From Candidatus Omnitrophota bacterium (GTDB lineage: Bacteria; Omnitrophota; Gorgyraeia; Gygaellales; Profunditerraquicolaceae): DNA of 15,066 nucleotides. Shown here piece after piece: positions 1 to 7,276 of this stretch; within the stretch, counting starts at the first letter, position 1; each line of letters starts with the position of its first letter. The notes under the pieces are model-generated. The model saw nothing but the letters and a program-made list of their open reading frames with translations, did not search any database and was not told where the DNA came from. The DNA lies in NCBI GenBank assembly GCA_016867095.1, contig VGKK01000017.1, forward strand, positions 1 to 15,066, written 5' to 3'. The position numbers and the translations under genes are program-made.

Positions 1-1011
1 TGCAAGCACCCCATGGAACAGGCGGTAGCCGACGCAAAACTCAACGTTTCCGATATTGACAGGATTATTATGGTCGGCGGCCCGACGAGAATGCCGATTG
101 TCCAGAAGTTTGTGGAAGATTATGTCGGCAAGAAAATTGAGCGCGGGGTTGATCCGATGGAGTGCGTGGCAATGGGCGCGGCAATCCAGGCCGCGATTAT
201 CACCGGAGAGGTAAAGGACGTATTGCTTTTGGATGTTACGCCGCTTTCCCTTGGCATTGAAACCTTGGGAGGGGTGAACACAAAATTAATTGAGCGCAAC
301 ACCTCTATTCCCACGCAGAAGAGCCAGACTTTTTCTACTGCCGCGGATAATCAGACCGCGGTGACTATCAGGGTTCTGCAGGGCGAGCGCCAGATGGCGG
401 ACGATAACGTGGAGTTAGGCAGATTTGACCTGGTAGGCATCCCCGCGGCGCCGCGCGGCATCCCGCAGATTGAAGTCAAGTTTGATATTGACCGCGACGG
501 GATTGTGCATGTTTCCGCAAAGGACCGGGGCACGGGTAAGGAGCAGTCTATCCGCATTACCGCGCCCAAGAAGCTGGCAAAGGAAGAGATAGAGAAGATG
601 GTCAAGGACGCGGAAAAATTTTCCGCCGAAGATACCAAGAGAAAAGAAGAAGCTGAGGCGATCAACCAGGCGGACAACCTGGTTTACGCCACCGAACGCT
701 CGCTTAAGGATTACGGAGATAAGGTTTCTCAGGCAGAGCGCGCGGATATTGAAGCCAAGGCCAATGATTTAAAGGCGGCGATTAAGGATAGAAACCTGGA
801 GAGAATCAAGAAAGGGATGGAAGATTTGACCAGGGCTTCCCATAAATTGGCCGAAGAAATTTACAAGCAGGCGGCGGCAAAGCAGCAGCAGGGGCAACAG
901 GCCGCAGGCCAGGCGCAAGGGGCGGCGCAGGAAGAGCCCAAGGAAAAAGAAACTAAGAAAGATGATGTGATTGACGCGGAATTTAAAGAAGAAGACGGAA
1001 ACCAGAAATAG
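1..1011 (+). CDS. dnaK: Chaperone DnaK (Hsp70), 3' part; 5' end outside window
   Basis: ATP-dependent cytosolic Hsp70 chaperone that binds unfolded peptides together with DnaJ and GrpE. The frame is open from base 1, so the gene starts upstream; the ATG at 13 is internal. What is visible is the end of the ATPase domain (IMVGGPTRMP, then the MGAAIQAA region), the conserved interdomain linker VLLLDVTPL, the substrate-binding beta domain (SLGIETLGG, IPTQKSQTFSTAADNQ, VLQGER) and the helical lid. The tail is rich in Gln and Ala and ends with DDVIDAEFKEEDG, close to the acidic end of E. coli DnaK (family knowledge). About 336 residues are present, roughly half of a normal DnaK. The next gene is dnaJ, 84 bases downstream, with a hairpin repeat filling the gap. 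No grpE or hrcA is visible; they could lie upstream. The identification is secure. Confidence 0.97.
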   Translation, partial: CKHPMEQAVADAKLNVSDIDRIIMVGGPTRMPIVQKFVEDYVGKKIERGVDPMECVAMGAAIQAAIITGEVKDVLLLDVTPLSLGIETLGGVNTKLIERNTSIPTQKSQTFSTAADNQTAVTIRVLQGERQMADDNVELGRFDLVGIPAAPRGIPQIEVKFDIDRDGIVHVSAKDRGTGKEQSIRITAPKKLAKEEIEKMVKDAEKFSAEDTKRKEEAEAINQADNLVYATERSLKDYGDKVSQAERADIEAKANDLKAAIKDRNLERIKKGMEDLTRASHKLAEEIYKQAAAKQQQGQQAAGQAQGAAQEEPKEKETKKDDVIDAEFKEEDGNQK

Positions 1012-1019
1012 CCAAGATT

Positions 1020-1083
1020 AGCGTATAGCGTATAGGGTAGAGTAATAAAACCAGAAATTTTGTTTTTCTATACGCTATACGCT
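1020..1083. repeat. Inverted repeat built of 7-nt units between dnaK and dnaJ
   Basis: The 16-base arms at 1020-1035 and 1068-1083 are perfect reverse complements, separated by a 32-base AT-rich spacer. Each arm consists of two tandem units of the type GCGTATA. Transcribed, it would form a long hairpin, but no T-run follows, so it does not look like an ordinary intrinsic terminator. It ends 12 bases before the dnaJ ATG and leaves no recognisable ribosome binding site there. It could influence the DnaK:DnaJ ratio by mRNA processing or protection; that is inference. Confidence 0.85.
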
Positions 1084-1095
1084 TATCGCTGATTG

Positions 1096-2259
1096 ATGAC
1101 TAGCAAGCGCGATTATTACGAAATATTAGGGGTTAAAAAAGATGCCAGCCTGGACGAGATAAAGAGGGCCTATCGGGAATTGGCGCTGCGCTATCATCCG
1201 GACCGCGTGCCTGGCGAACAGAAAAAAGAGGCAGAAGAGAAATTTAAGGAGATTTCCGAGGCTTATGCTGTTTTATCTGATTCCCAAAAGCGGGCGCTTT
1301 ATGACCAGTACGGCCATTCCGGCATAGACCAGAAATACGCTTATGAAGATATCTTTAAGGGCGCGGATTTTAACAGCGTTTTCGCGGATTTGTCGGATTT
1401 TGGTTTTGGCGGCGGCCTCTTTGAAAATATCTTTAGCGACCTGGGTTATGATATTTTCGGCGGCGCGGCCAGGCAGCGCGGCGGCCGCCGGGCAAGCCGC
1501 GGGCGGGATTTAGAGATTGCCGTAGATATAACCCTGGAAGAGGCGGCGCAAGGCGCAGAGAGGACCGTTACTGTGCCGCGTTATGAATTATGCCCGGTTT
1601 GTTCAGGCAGCGGCGCAAAGCCCGGGACAAAGAAAGTTACCTGTCCCCAGTGTAAAGGCACGGGTCGGACAGTTGTATCCAACGGCTTTTTTCAGTTGGC
1701 CCAGGCCTGTTCCCGTTGCGGCGGCGAAGGCGCGGTAATCCAGGCGCCTTGCGTTGAATGTAAGGGAGAAGGAAGGGCCAAAGTAACGCGCAAGATTAAG
1801 GTAAAAATCCCCGCGGGCGTGGATAACGGTTCGCAGTTAAGGATTAGGGGCGAAGGCGAGGCAGGCGCAGCCGGCAGGGGCAATTTATATGTAGTTATTG
1901 AGGTCAGGCCCCATCCTGTTTTTGAAAGGCATAATAATGACATATTTACGGAGATTTCAGTCAGCCTGAGTAAGGCGATATTGGGCGCGGAAATAGATGT
2001 CGCCACGCTGGACGGAAAAGTAAAAATGAAAATACCCGCCGGCACGCAATCGGGAAAGATTTTTCGCCTTAAGGAAAAAGGCATAGTGGATTTGCACGGC
2101 AGGGCAAGAGGCGATGAATTAGTCAGGATAAACGTAGAGATACCGACGCGTTTGACCTCCCAGCAGCGCAGGCTCGTTGAAGAATTCGCGAAATTATCAG
2201 AGGAAGACGCGGATAAAGAAAGTTTTGCAGACAAGATAAAAAAAGCGTTTAATAAGTAG
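1096..2259 (+). CDS. dnaJ: Chaperone protein DnaJ (type I Hsp40)
   Basis: Co-chaperone that stimulates DnaK ATPase and delivers substrates. The 387-residue product has the full type I layout: an N-terminal J domain with the catalytic HPD at residues 34-36, a Gly/Phe-rich stretch (about 75-130, with FGFGGGLFENIF), a zinc domain with all four CxxCxGxG motifs (CPVCSGSG, CPQCKGTG, CSRCGGEG, CVECKGEG), and the C-terminal peptide-binding domains. The chosen start is the ATG at 1096, giving MTSKRDYYEILG, which matches how DnaJ proteins begin; a TTG one codon upstream is a less likely alternative. No Shine-Dalgarno is visible because a hairpin repeat lies just upstream. It follows dnaK in the usual order, so co-transcription is expected. 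Length is normal and nothing essential is missing. Confidence 0.97.
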   Translation: MTSKRDYYEILGVKKDASLDEIKRAYRELALRYHPDRVPGEQKKEAEEKFKEISEAYAVLSDSQKRALYDQYGHSGIDQKYAYEDIFKGADFNSVFADLSDFGFGGGLFENIFSDLGYDIFGGAARQRGGRRASRGRDLEIAVDITLEEAAQGAERTVTVPRYELCPVCSGSGAKPGTKKVTCPQCKGTGRTVVSNGFFQLAQACSRCGGEGAVIQAPCVECKGEGRAKVTRKIKVKIPAGVDNGSQLRIRGEGEAGAAGRGNLYVVIEVRPHPVFERHNNDIFTEISVSLSKAILGAEIDVATLDGKVKMKIPAGTQSGKIFRLKEKGIVDLHGRARGDELVRINVEIPTRLTSQQRRLVEEFAKLSEEDADKESFADKIKKAFNK

Positions 2260-2334
2260 TCACCAAGTCACCATGCCACCACGTCACCAGTTTAATCTTT
2301 TACTGGTGACCTTGTGGCATGGTGACCTGGTGAC
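2259..2334. repeat. Long imperfect hairpin of GTCACCA-type units (copy 1)
   Basis: Left arm 2259-2290 is made of four 8-nt units (GTCACCAA, GTCACCAT, GCCACCAC, GTCACCAG). The right arm at 2303-2334 is its reverse complement at 29 of 32 positions, with a 12-base loop. The left arm starts at the last base of the dnaJ stop codon. A second member of the family lies at 3941-4016. There is no T-run, so a classical terminator is not supported. Confidence 0.88.
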
Positions 2335-2348
2335 CAGATATTATTTAC

Positions 2349-2353
2349 GGAGG
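2349..2353 (+). promoter_or_regulatory. Strong Shine-Dalgarno of the FmdB-type gene
   Basis: GGAGG followed by four bases and the ATG at 2358. It is the clearest ribosome binding site in the window and stands out because several neighbours (dnaJ, accD, ugd) have none. Confidence 0.75.
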
Positions 2354-2357
2354 AAAC

Positions 2358-2609
2358 ATGCCTACCTATGACTACGAATGTACTCAATGCAGGCACAGTT
2401 TTGAGGTATCGCAGAAAATAACCGCCGCGCCGCTTGCCAAATGCCCCAAGTGCGGCTTTCAGTTGCGCCGGCTAATCGGTAAAGGCGCAGGTATAATTTT
2501 TAAGGGTTCCGGTTTTTACGCCACTGATTACCGCAAAAAATCTCACCACCATCCAGATACCTGCCCTAAGATTAAAGAAGGCTGTGATGGCTGTAAAGGG
2601 GCGCATTAA
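2358..2609 (+). CDS. FmdB-family zinc ribbon protein
   Basis: Small 83-residue protein of the FmdB/CxxC_CXXC_SSSS family, whose cellular role is not settled; the founding member was proposed as a regulator of formamidase/acetamidase genes, and others are thought to bind nucleic acid or act on ribosomes. Seen in the sequence: the N-terminal MPTYDYECTQC and CPKC pairs that form the zinc ribbon (Cys at about 8, 11, 29 and 32), then the family's typical RRLIGKGAGIIFKGSGFYATDYR. The C-terminal tail adds His and four more Cys (TCPKIKEGCDGCKGAH), so a second metal site is possible. It has a strong ribosome binding site and sits between dnaJ and a DUF1015 gene. Family membership is secure; function is unknown. 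Confidence 0.9.
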   Translation: MPTYDYECTQCRHSFEVSQKITAAPLAKCPKCGFQLRRLIGKGAGIIFKGSGFYATDYRKKSHHHPDTCPKIKEGCDGCKGAH

Positions 2610-2648
2610 ATACTGGCTGGCGGTAATAATTTATGCTATATATATAGG

Positions 2649-3935
2649 ATGGCTAAAGTAAAACCATTCAGGGCGGTTACCTATAATCAGGAGAAGGCCG
2701 CGGATTTATCCGGCGTGGTTTGCCCGCCTTATGACGTAATTTCGCCCGCGCGCCAGCAATATTATCATTCCTTAAGCCCCTATAATTTCCTTCATATCCT
2801 TTTAGCCAAAGACATCCCCGGCGAAGATAAATACCGCCGGGCAGAAAATTATTTCAAGGATTGGTTGAAAAATAAGATACTCGTCCAGGAAAAATCTCCG
2901 GCAATCTATTTCTACAGCCAGGAATATAAGGTAAGAGGCGAAAAGAAGACGCGCTTTGGTTTTATCGGGCTGTTGCATTTACAGGATGACAATTCTTCGG
3001 TCTTTCGCCATGAGCATACGCGCCTTGAGCCTAAAGAAGACCGGCTCAGGCTCCTTAAGGCGGTGAAGGCGAACCTCAGCCCCATCTTTGTCCTCTGTGA
3101 CGATAAAAAGCGCGTTATTTCAGGGTTGCATCAGAAGCATATTCAAGGTAAGGACCCCTTTATTAACCTGACGGATGATGAAAAGGTGGTCCATAAATTA
3201 TGGAGGATAGACTCCGGAGATATTTTAGAGAAAATACAGGCCAATATGCAAGATGAAGATATCTTTATCGCCGATGGGCATCACCGTTATGAGGTTGCCT
3301 GCGCTTACCGAGACGAGATGAAGAAAAAGCTGGGCAGGATAACCGGCGAGGAGGATTTTAATTACATCCTTACCTATTTTACGAATATAGATTCCCGCGG
3401 CCTGACTATACTGCCGATACACCGCTTGGTCAGGCTGAACGCGGAACTGGACGAGGAAAGTTTTTTAGCCGGCCTCAGGGATTATTTTGATATAGATGAA
3501 ATAGAAGACAAAACGCGCTTTTTCTTTTTAATGGAGAAGGCGGGGTTCGCCGAGCATGTCCTGGGGATGTATAAAAATAAAAAATACCGGCTGTTGCGCT
3601 TAAAGAACGTTAAAATTCTGGATAAATTGATTGCCGACAAGCCGAAGGCTTACCGGTCGCTGGATGTCTGTATTTTAAATTACCTTATCTTAAAGAATAT
3701 TTTAGGATTTGATACTTTAAGCGCGGAGACTAAGCAGAATATTACCTTTACCCCCCACGCGGACGAGCTGATTGAGAAGGTAGACGGCGAGGCCGGGTAT
3801 ATCGCCTTCTTTTTGAATCCGGTTAAAGTGCGCCAGATAATGTCGGTGGCGATGCTGGGCGAGAGGATGCCGCCCAAATCAACCTATTTTTATCCCAAGG
3901 TTCTTTCAGGATTGGTGGTTAATAAGCATGAATAA
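2649..3935 (+). CDS. DUF1015 family protein (SerK-like fold, function uncertain)
   Basis: A 428-residue protein of the DUF1015 family. Some relatives phosphorylate free serine (SerK/SbnI-type kinases), but most members are uncharacterised, so no reaction is assigned. Diagnostic stretches are the N-terminal VKPFRAVTY followed by VVCPPYDVISP, the central RHEHT segment, and IADGHHRYEVA, the most conserved family motif and probable active site. A pair of aromatic-rich motifs near the C-terminus (FFLNPV, MPPKSTYFYPK) also matches the family. Length is normal. The ATG at 2649 is preceded only by a TA-rich stretch and no clear ribosome binding site. It lies in an apparently co-directional run with accD, separated from it by a hairpin repeat. 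The family call is firm; the biochemical role is open. Confidence 0.88.
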   Translation: MAKVKPFRAVTYNQEKAADLSGVVCPPYDVISPARQQYYHSLSPYNFLHILLAKDIPGEDKYRRAENYFKDWLKNKILVQEKSPAIYFYSQEYKVRGEKKTRFGFIGLLHLQDDNSSVFRHEHTRLEPKEDRLRLLKAVKANLSPIFVLCDDKKRVISGLHQKHIQGKDPFINLTDDEKVVHKLWRIDSGDILEKIQANMQDEDIFIADGHHRYEVACAYRDEMKKKLGRITGEEDFNYILTYFTNIDSRGLTILPIHRLVRLNAELDEESFLAGLRDYFDIDEIEDKTRFFFLMEKAGFAEHVLGMYKNKKYRLLRLKNVKILDKLIADKPKAYRSLDVCILNYLILKNILGFDTLSAETKQNITFTPHADELIEKVDGEAGYIAFFLNPVKVRQIMSVAMLGERMPPKSTYFYPKVLSGLVVNKHE

Positions 3936-3940
3936 TCGGG

Positions 3941-4016
3941 GTCACCAAGACACCAGGTCACCACGTCACCAGTTAAAGCCTTTACTGGTGACCTTGTGAC
4001 TTTGTGACATGGTGAC
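3941..4016. repeat. Long imperfect hairpin of GTCACCA-type units (copy 2)
   Basis: Same family and same architecture as the repeat at 2259-2334: arms at 3941-3972 and 3985-4016, 26 of 32 positions complementary, 12-base loop. Both copies share the loop-flanking CGTCACCAG and CTGGTGACCTTGTG. It fills the gap between the DUF1015 gene and accD and ends 25 bases before the accD start. Confidence 0.87.
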
Positions 4017-4041
4017 TACCTATTTTTAATTAAAGAAAACT

Positions 4042-4881
4042 ATGGCGTTATTCGGTAAACCTAAATATACGATTGTCAGGTTAAAAAAGAAAGAGATGCC
4101 CGAGGGGCTCTGGACAAAGTGCGATGAGTGTTCCGAGACTTTATATAACAAGACGCTCCAGGAGAACCTGATGGTTTGCCCCAAATGCAATTATCACTTT
4201 ACCCTGGGCGCTTACGAGAGGATAGGGCTGCTTTTAGATAAGGACACTTTCCAGGAATACGATAAGGATATGTTGCCGGCCGACCCCCTGGATTTTAAAG
4301 GGCCCAAAACCTATAAGGATAAGATAGCCAAGGACCAGGCCCTCACCGGCTTGAAAGAGGCGGCCGTAACCGGCGAAGGGTTATTGTTGGATAAGAAGGT
4401 AGTTATCGCGGTTACGGACTCGCGTTTTATCATGGGGTCAATGGGCTCGGTGGTAGGAGAGAAAATTACGCGCGCGATAGAGGCTGCCACAAAAAATAAA
4501 CTTGGCCTGATTATCGTTTCGGGCTCGGGCGGCGGAGCCAGGATGTATGAAGGGATGTTCAGCTTAATGCAGATGTCTAAGACTTGCGCCGCGCTTTCTT
4601 ACCACCACAAAGAGAATCTCCCCTTTATTTCAGTGCTTACCAATCCTACCATGGCCGGAGTTATGGCGTCGTTTGCCGGGATAGGCGATATTATTATCGC
4701 CGAGCCCAGGGCGCTCATTGGCTTTACCGGGCCGCGGGTTATCGAACAGACGATCAGGCAGAAGCTGCCCGCCGGATTTCAACGTTCCGAATTCCTGCTG
4801 GAACACGGCCTGATAGATATGATTGTCCATCGCAAAAATTTAAAGGCCACCTTAAGTCAATTACTTGACTATCTTAAATAA
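4042..4881 (+). CDS. accD: Acetyl-CoA carboxylase carboxyltransferase subunit beta
   Basis: Beta subunit of the carboxyltransferase that moves CO2 from carboxybiotin to acetyl-CoA, giving malonyl-CoA for fatty acid synthesis; it works in the cytosol with AccA. The 279-residue product begins with the family's zinc ribbon: LWTKCDEC at Cys27/Cys30 and CPKC at Cys46/Cys49. The crotonase-fold core follows, with DSRFIMGSMGSVVGEK, the oxyanion-hole region SGSGGGARMYEG, NPTMAGVMASFA and GFTGPRVIEQTI. Length is close to the usual 280-300. No AccA gene lies next to it in this window, so the alpha subunit must be encoded elsewhere. The start has only a weak AAAGA upstream. The next gene, an ABC ATPase, follows 21 bases later. 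Identification is secure. Confidence 0.96.
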   Translation: MALFGKPKYTIVRLKKKEMPEGLWTKCDECSETLYNKTLQENLMVCPKCNYHFTLGAYERIGLLLDKDTFQEYDKDMLPADPLDFKGPKTYKDKIAKDQALTGLKEAAVTGEGLLLDKKVVIAVTDSRFIMGSMGSVVGEKITRAIEAATKNKLGLIIVSGSGGGARMYEGMFSLMQMSKTCAALSYHHKENLPFISVLTNPTMAGVMASFAGIGDIIIAEPRALIGFTGPRVIEQTIRQKLPAGFQRSEFLLEHGLIDMIVHRKNLKATLSQLLDYLK

Positions 4882-4902
4882 TATAAACAGGCAATAGGAT
4901 AA

Positions 4903-6006
4903 ATGGCGCAAGTTATCCTGAAAAATGTTTCTAAGCGTTTTGCCAGCGGCGTAAAAGCGGTTAATAATGTCAGCCTGGGGGTTGAAAATAAGGAATTTAT
5001 GGTTTTAGTCGGGCCGTCGGGCTGCGGAAAATCTACTACCCTCAGGATGATTGCCGGGCTGGAGAAGACAAGCGCGGGCGATATTTATATCGGCGGTAAA
5101 TTGGTTAATGACATGCCGGCAAAAGACCGCGATATTGCCATGGTCTTTCAGAATTACGCCCTTTATCCCCATATGACTGCCTTTGAAAATATGGCCTTTG
5201 GGCTGCAGCTGCGGCGTTATCCTAAAGGCGAGATTATCCGGCGCGTTAATGAGGCCGCGGAGGTATTAGGCATCAGGCACATTTTGGGCCGCCGCTCCCG
5301 GGAACTGTCGGGCGGGGAAAGGCAGCGCGTGGCGGTAGGCAGGGCAATCGTCAGAAAACCTTCGGTATTTTTATTTGATGAGCCCTTAAGCAACCTTGAC
5401 GCCAAATTAAGGGTGCAGATGCGCACGGAAATACATAAACTCCACATCAGGCTGCAGACCACCATCATCTATGTTACCCATGACCAGACCGAAGCTATGA
5501 CTATGGGAGACCGGATCGCGGTAATGAAGGACGGAGTTTTGCAGCAGATAGACGACCCGATTGCGATTTACGACCGCCCCAGGAATAAATTCGTGGCGGG
5601 TTTTATCGGATCCCCTCCGATGAACTTTATGGACGGCGTCATTATTAGAAAGGAGGGACGGATATATTTTGACGAGGGTAAAATCCGGGTCAAAATCGTA
5701 GAAGATATGCATAATAGAATTGCCTCCTATGTCGGCCGCCAGGTAAGTTTCGGTATCCGCTCCGAGGATATCTATGATAAACTATTTGTCTCCGAGGCCC
5801 CGCCGGAAAATACCGTGACGGTAAACTGCGAAGTTTTTGAGCCGATGGGCTCCGAAGTCTATCTTTATCTTAATACCGGCAGGCACACCTTTATCGCCCG
5901 CGTAGGCGCGCACGACAGGCCGCAGGTTAACCAGGATATAGAGCTGGTATTTGATATGAGCAAGGCCCATTTTTTTGATAAGGATAGCGAAGAGGCCATA
6001 GTATAG
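4903..6006 (+). CDS. ugpC: Sugar-type ABC transporter ATP-binding protein (UgpC/MsmK/MalK family)
   Basis: ATPase of the carbohydrate-uptake ABC class 1, energising import of sugars or glycerol-3-phosphate from the inner face of the membrane. The 367-residue protein has Walker A GPSGCGKST (from Gly37), Q-loop Gln83 in VFQNYALYP, signature LSGGE (135-139), Walker B FLFDEP (Glu160 catalytic), D-loop NLD and H-loop His193 in YVTHDQ. A C-terminal TOBE domain (about 240-360) contains GIRSEDIY and matches the regulatory domain of MalK relatives. No permease or solute-binding gene is next to it; in several bacteria one such ATPase serves multiple permeases (MsmK-like sharing), and that is the best guess here. 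AGGA lies just upstream of the ATG. The substrate cannot be read from the sequence. Confidence 0.9.
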   Translation: MAQVILKNVSKRFASGVKAVNNVSLGVENKEFMVLVGPSGCGKSTTLRMIAGLEKTSAGDIYIGGKLVNDMPAKDRDIAMVFQNYALYPHMTAFENMAFGLQLRRYPKGEIIRRVNEAAEVLGIRHILGRRSRELSGGERQRVAVGRAIVRKPSVFLFDEPLSNLDAKLRVQMRTEIHKLHIRLQTTIIYVTHDQTEAMTMGDRIAVMKDGVLQQIDDPIAIYDRPRNKFVAGFIGSPPMNFMDGVIIRKEGRIYFDEGKIRVKIVEDMHNRIASYVGRQVSFGIRSEDIYDKLFVSEAPPENTVTVNCEVFEPMGSEVYLYLNTGRHTFIARVGAHDRPQVNQDIELVFDMSKAHFFDKDSEEAIV

Positions 6007-6007
6007 C

Positions 6008-7276
6008 TTGAAAATAATTATTTATATCCTTTTTTTCCTTTTATATATATTCTTGCCTGTCTATTTAGCCCGCCTGCACTATCTTTCTGTCAAATCAGCA
6101 GCCCTGTTCTGCTTAATCAATATTTTTATCCTCTTTTATTTCGTCAGGAAAAATCTCGGGCGGATTAATCAAGCGCGGTTAAAAATCCAGGACCTTCAGG
6201 AGCAAATCAATATCATTGAGGATGATAATAGGCGCGAAGTTAAAAATAAAGGCGCCCTCGGGGAGAAGGCCAGCCGTTATCGCCGCCTAAAAGATATCAT
6301 TGAGGAGATAAATCAAGATCTGGACCTGGAAACTATTGCCGATAAGCTGGCCGCGCTTACCTTTTCTCTTGTCGCGGATAATAAAGGGACATGTCTTTTG
6401 TATTTAACAGACCCTCAGGCGCCGCAGGCCTTAAGCCTTTTTAAAACCAAAAAAGAAGTTGCAGGAATGGCCGTTAAGTCTAAAGAAGGCGATATATTTG
6501 ATTCTTGGGTTTTAAAGCGCGGCAGTCCGTTATTGATAACAGAAGCAGGAAAGGACTTTCGCTTTGATTTAGAGAAATTAGAGAGCGATATCGGCAGGCC
6601 ATTTTCTTCTTTAATTAGCGCGCCGCTAGTGGGCGAAAGGCGGATTTTGGGAATATTAAGGCTGGACCATCCCCGGGCAGGTTTTTATGCGCAGGATGAT
6701 TTGAGGTTTTTGATGGCCATCTGCGAGCTGGGCGCATTAGCCCTGGAAAACGGCGAGCTTTTTAAACGGACCCAGGATTTGGCTATCCACGATGAATTGA
6801 CCTCGCTTTATACCAGGGGGTACTTTTTAGAACGGCTTAAAGAAGAATGCTCAAGGAGCCTGCGCCAGAATCGCGGCCTTTCGTTATTAATGCTGGATAT
6901 TGATTATTTCAAGAATTACAACGATAAATTTGGGCATATGGCCGGAGATATCGTATTAAAGGCGTTGAGCGCGAAAGTAGTTGAAGGCTTAAGAGATTTT
7001 GACCACTTAATAAGCCGTTTTGGCGGCGAAGAATTCTGCGTGGTTATTTTAGGCCTGGATAAGAAAAAGGCTTATGGCATTGCCGAAGAGCTGCGCTCTA
7101 AAATAGAAAAGACAAAAATAATCCTGCGCCGCAAAGATACCGGGGTGACCGTATCTATCGGGGTGGCCGCCTTTGGCGAGGACGCCAAAGATGAAAAAGA
7201 GCTTATCCTCAAGGCGGACCGGGCAATGTATGAGGCAAAACAAAAAGGACGTAATACCGTAGTATGTTCTCTTTAA
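6008..7276 (+). CDS. Membrane-anchored GAF-GGDEF diguanylate cyclase
   Basis: Probable enzyme making cyclic di-GMP from two GTP. Layout of the 422 residues: two hydrophobic membrane segments (about 2-22 and 30-47), a charged coiled-coil-like linker (50-100), a GAF-like sensory domain (about 100-250, with SSLISAPLVGERRILGILRLD) and a GGDEF domain (from about 258). Metal-binding LDID (Asp297) and the active loop GGEEF (339-343) are intact, so activity is expected. The inhibitory I-site is not in register: RDFD sits one residue too far from GGEEF and His occupies the normal Asp position. The start is TTG, one base after the preceding stop codon; the next Met is at residue 154, so TTG is needed to include the membrane segments. 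The gene overlaps the next GGDEF gene by 13 bases. The signal sensed by the GAF domain is unknown. Confidence 0.88.
   Translation: MKIIIYILFFLLYIFLPVYLARLHYLSVKSAALFCLINIFILFYFVRKNLGRINQARLKIQDLQEQINIIEDDNRREVKNKGALGEKASRYRRLKDIIEEINQDLDLETIADKLAALTFSLVADNKGTCLLYLTDPQAPQALSLFKTKKEVAGMAVKSKEGDIFDSWVLKRGSPLLITEAGKDFRFDLEKLESDIGRPFSSLISAPLVGERRILGILRLDHPRAGFYAQDDLRFLMAICELGALALENGELFKRTQDLAIHDELTSLYTRGYFLERLKEECSRSLRQNRGLSLLMLDIDYFKNYNDKFGHMAGDIVLKALSAKVVEGLRDFDHLISRFGGEEFCVVILGLDKKKAYGIAEELRSKIEKTKIILRRKDTGVTVSIGVAAFGEDAKDEKELILKADRAMYEAKQKGRNTVVCSL

Noticed and set aside
1692..2234. Minus-strand reading frame of 180 codons across dnaJ
   Set aside because: It is the antisense shadow of a conserved dnaJ with no family resemblance or ribosome binding site.
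2259..2334. Rho-independent terminator after dnaJ
   Set aside because: The stem is strong but far too long and has no following T-run; a sister copy in another gap shows it is a repeat family.
2609..2648. Promoter with a TATGCT -10 box before the DUF1015 gene
   Set aside because: The TA-rich stretch resembles a -10 element, but no acceptable -35 lies 16-18 bases upstream.
2259..4016. CRISPR array from the GTCACCA units
   Set aside because: Units are 8 bases, contiguous and mirrored, with no spacers and no cas genes.
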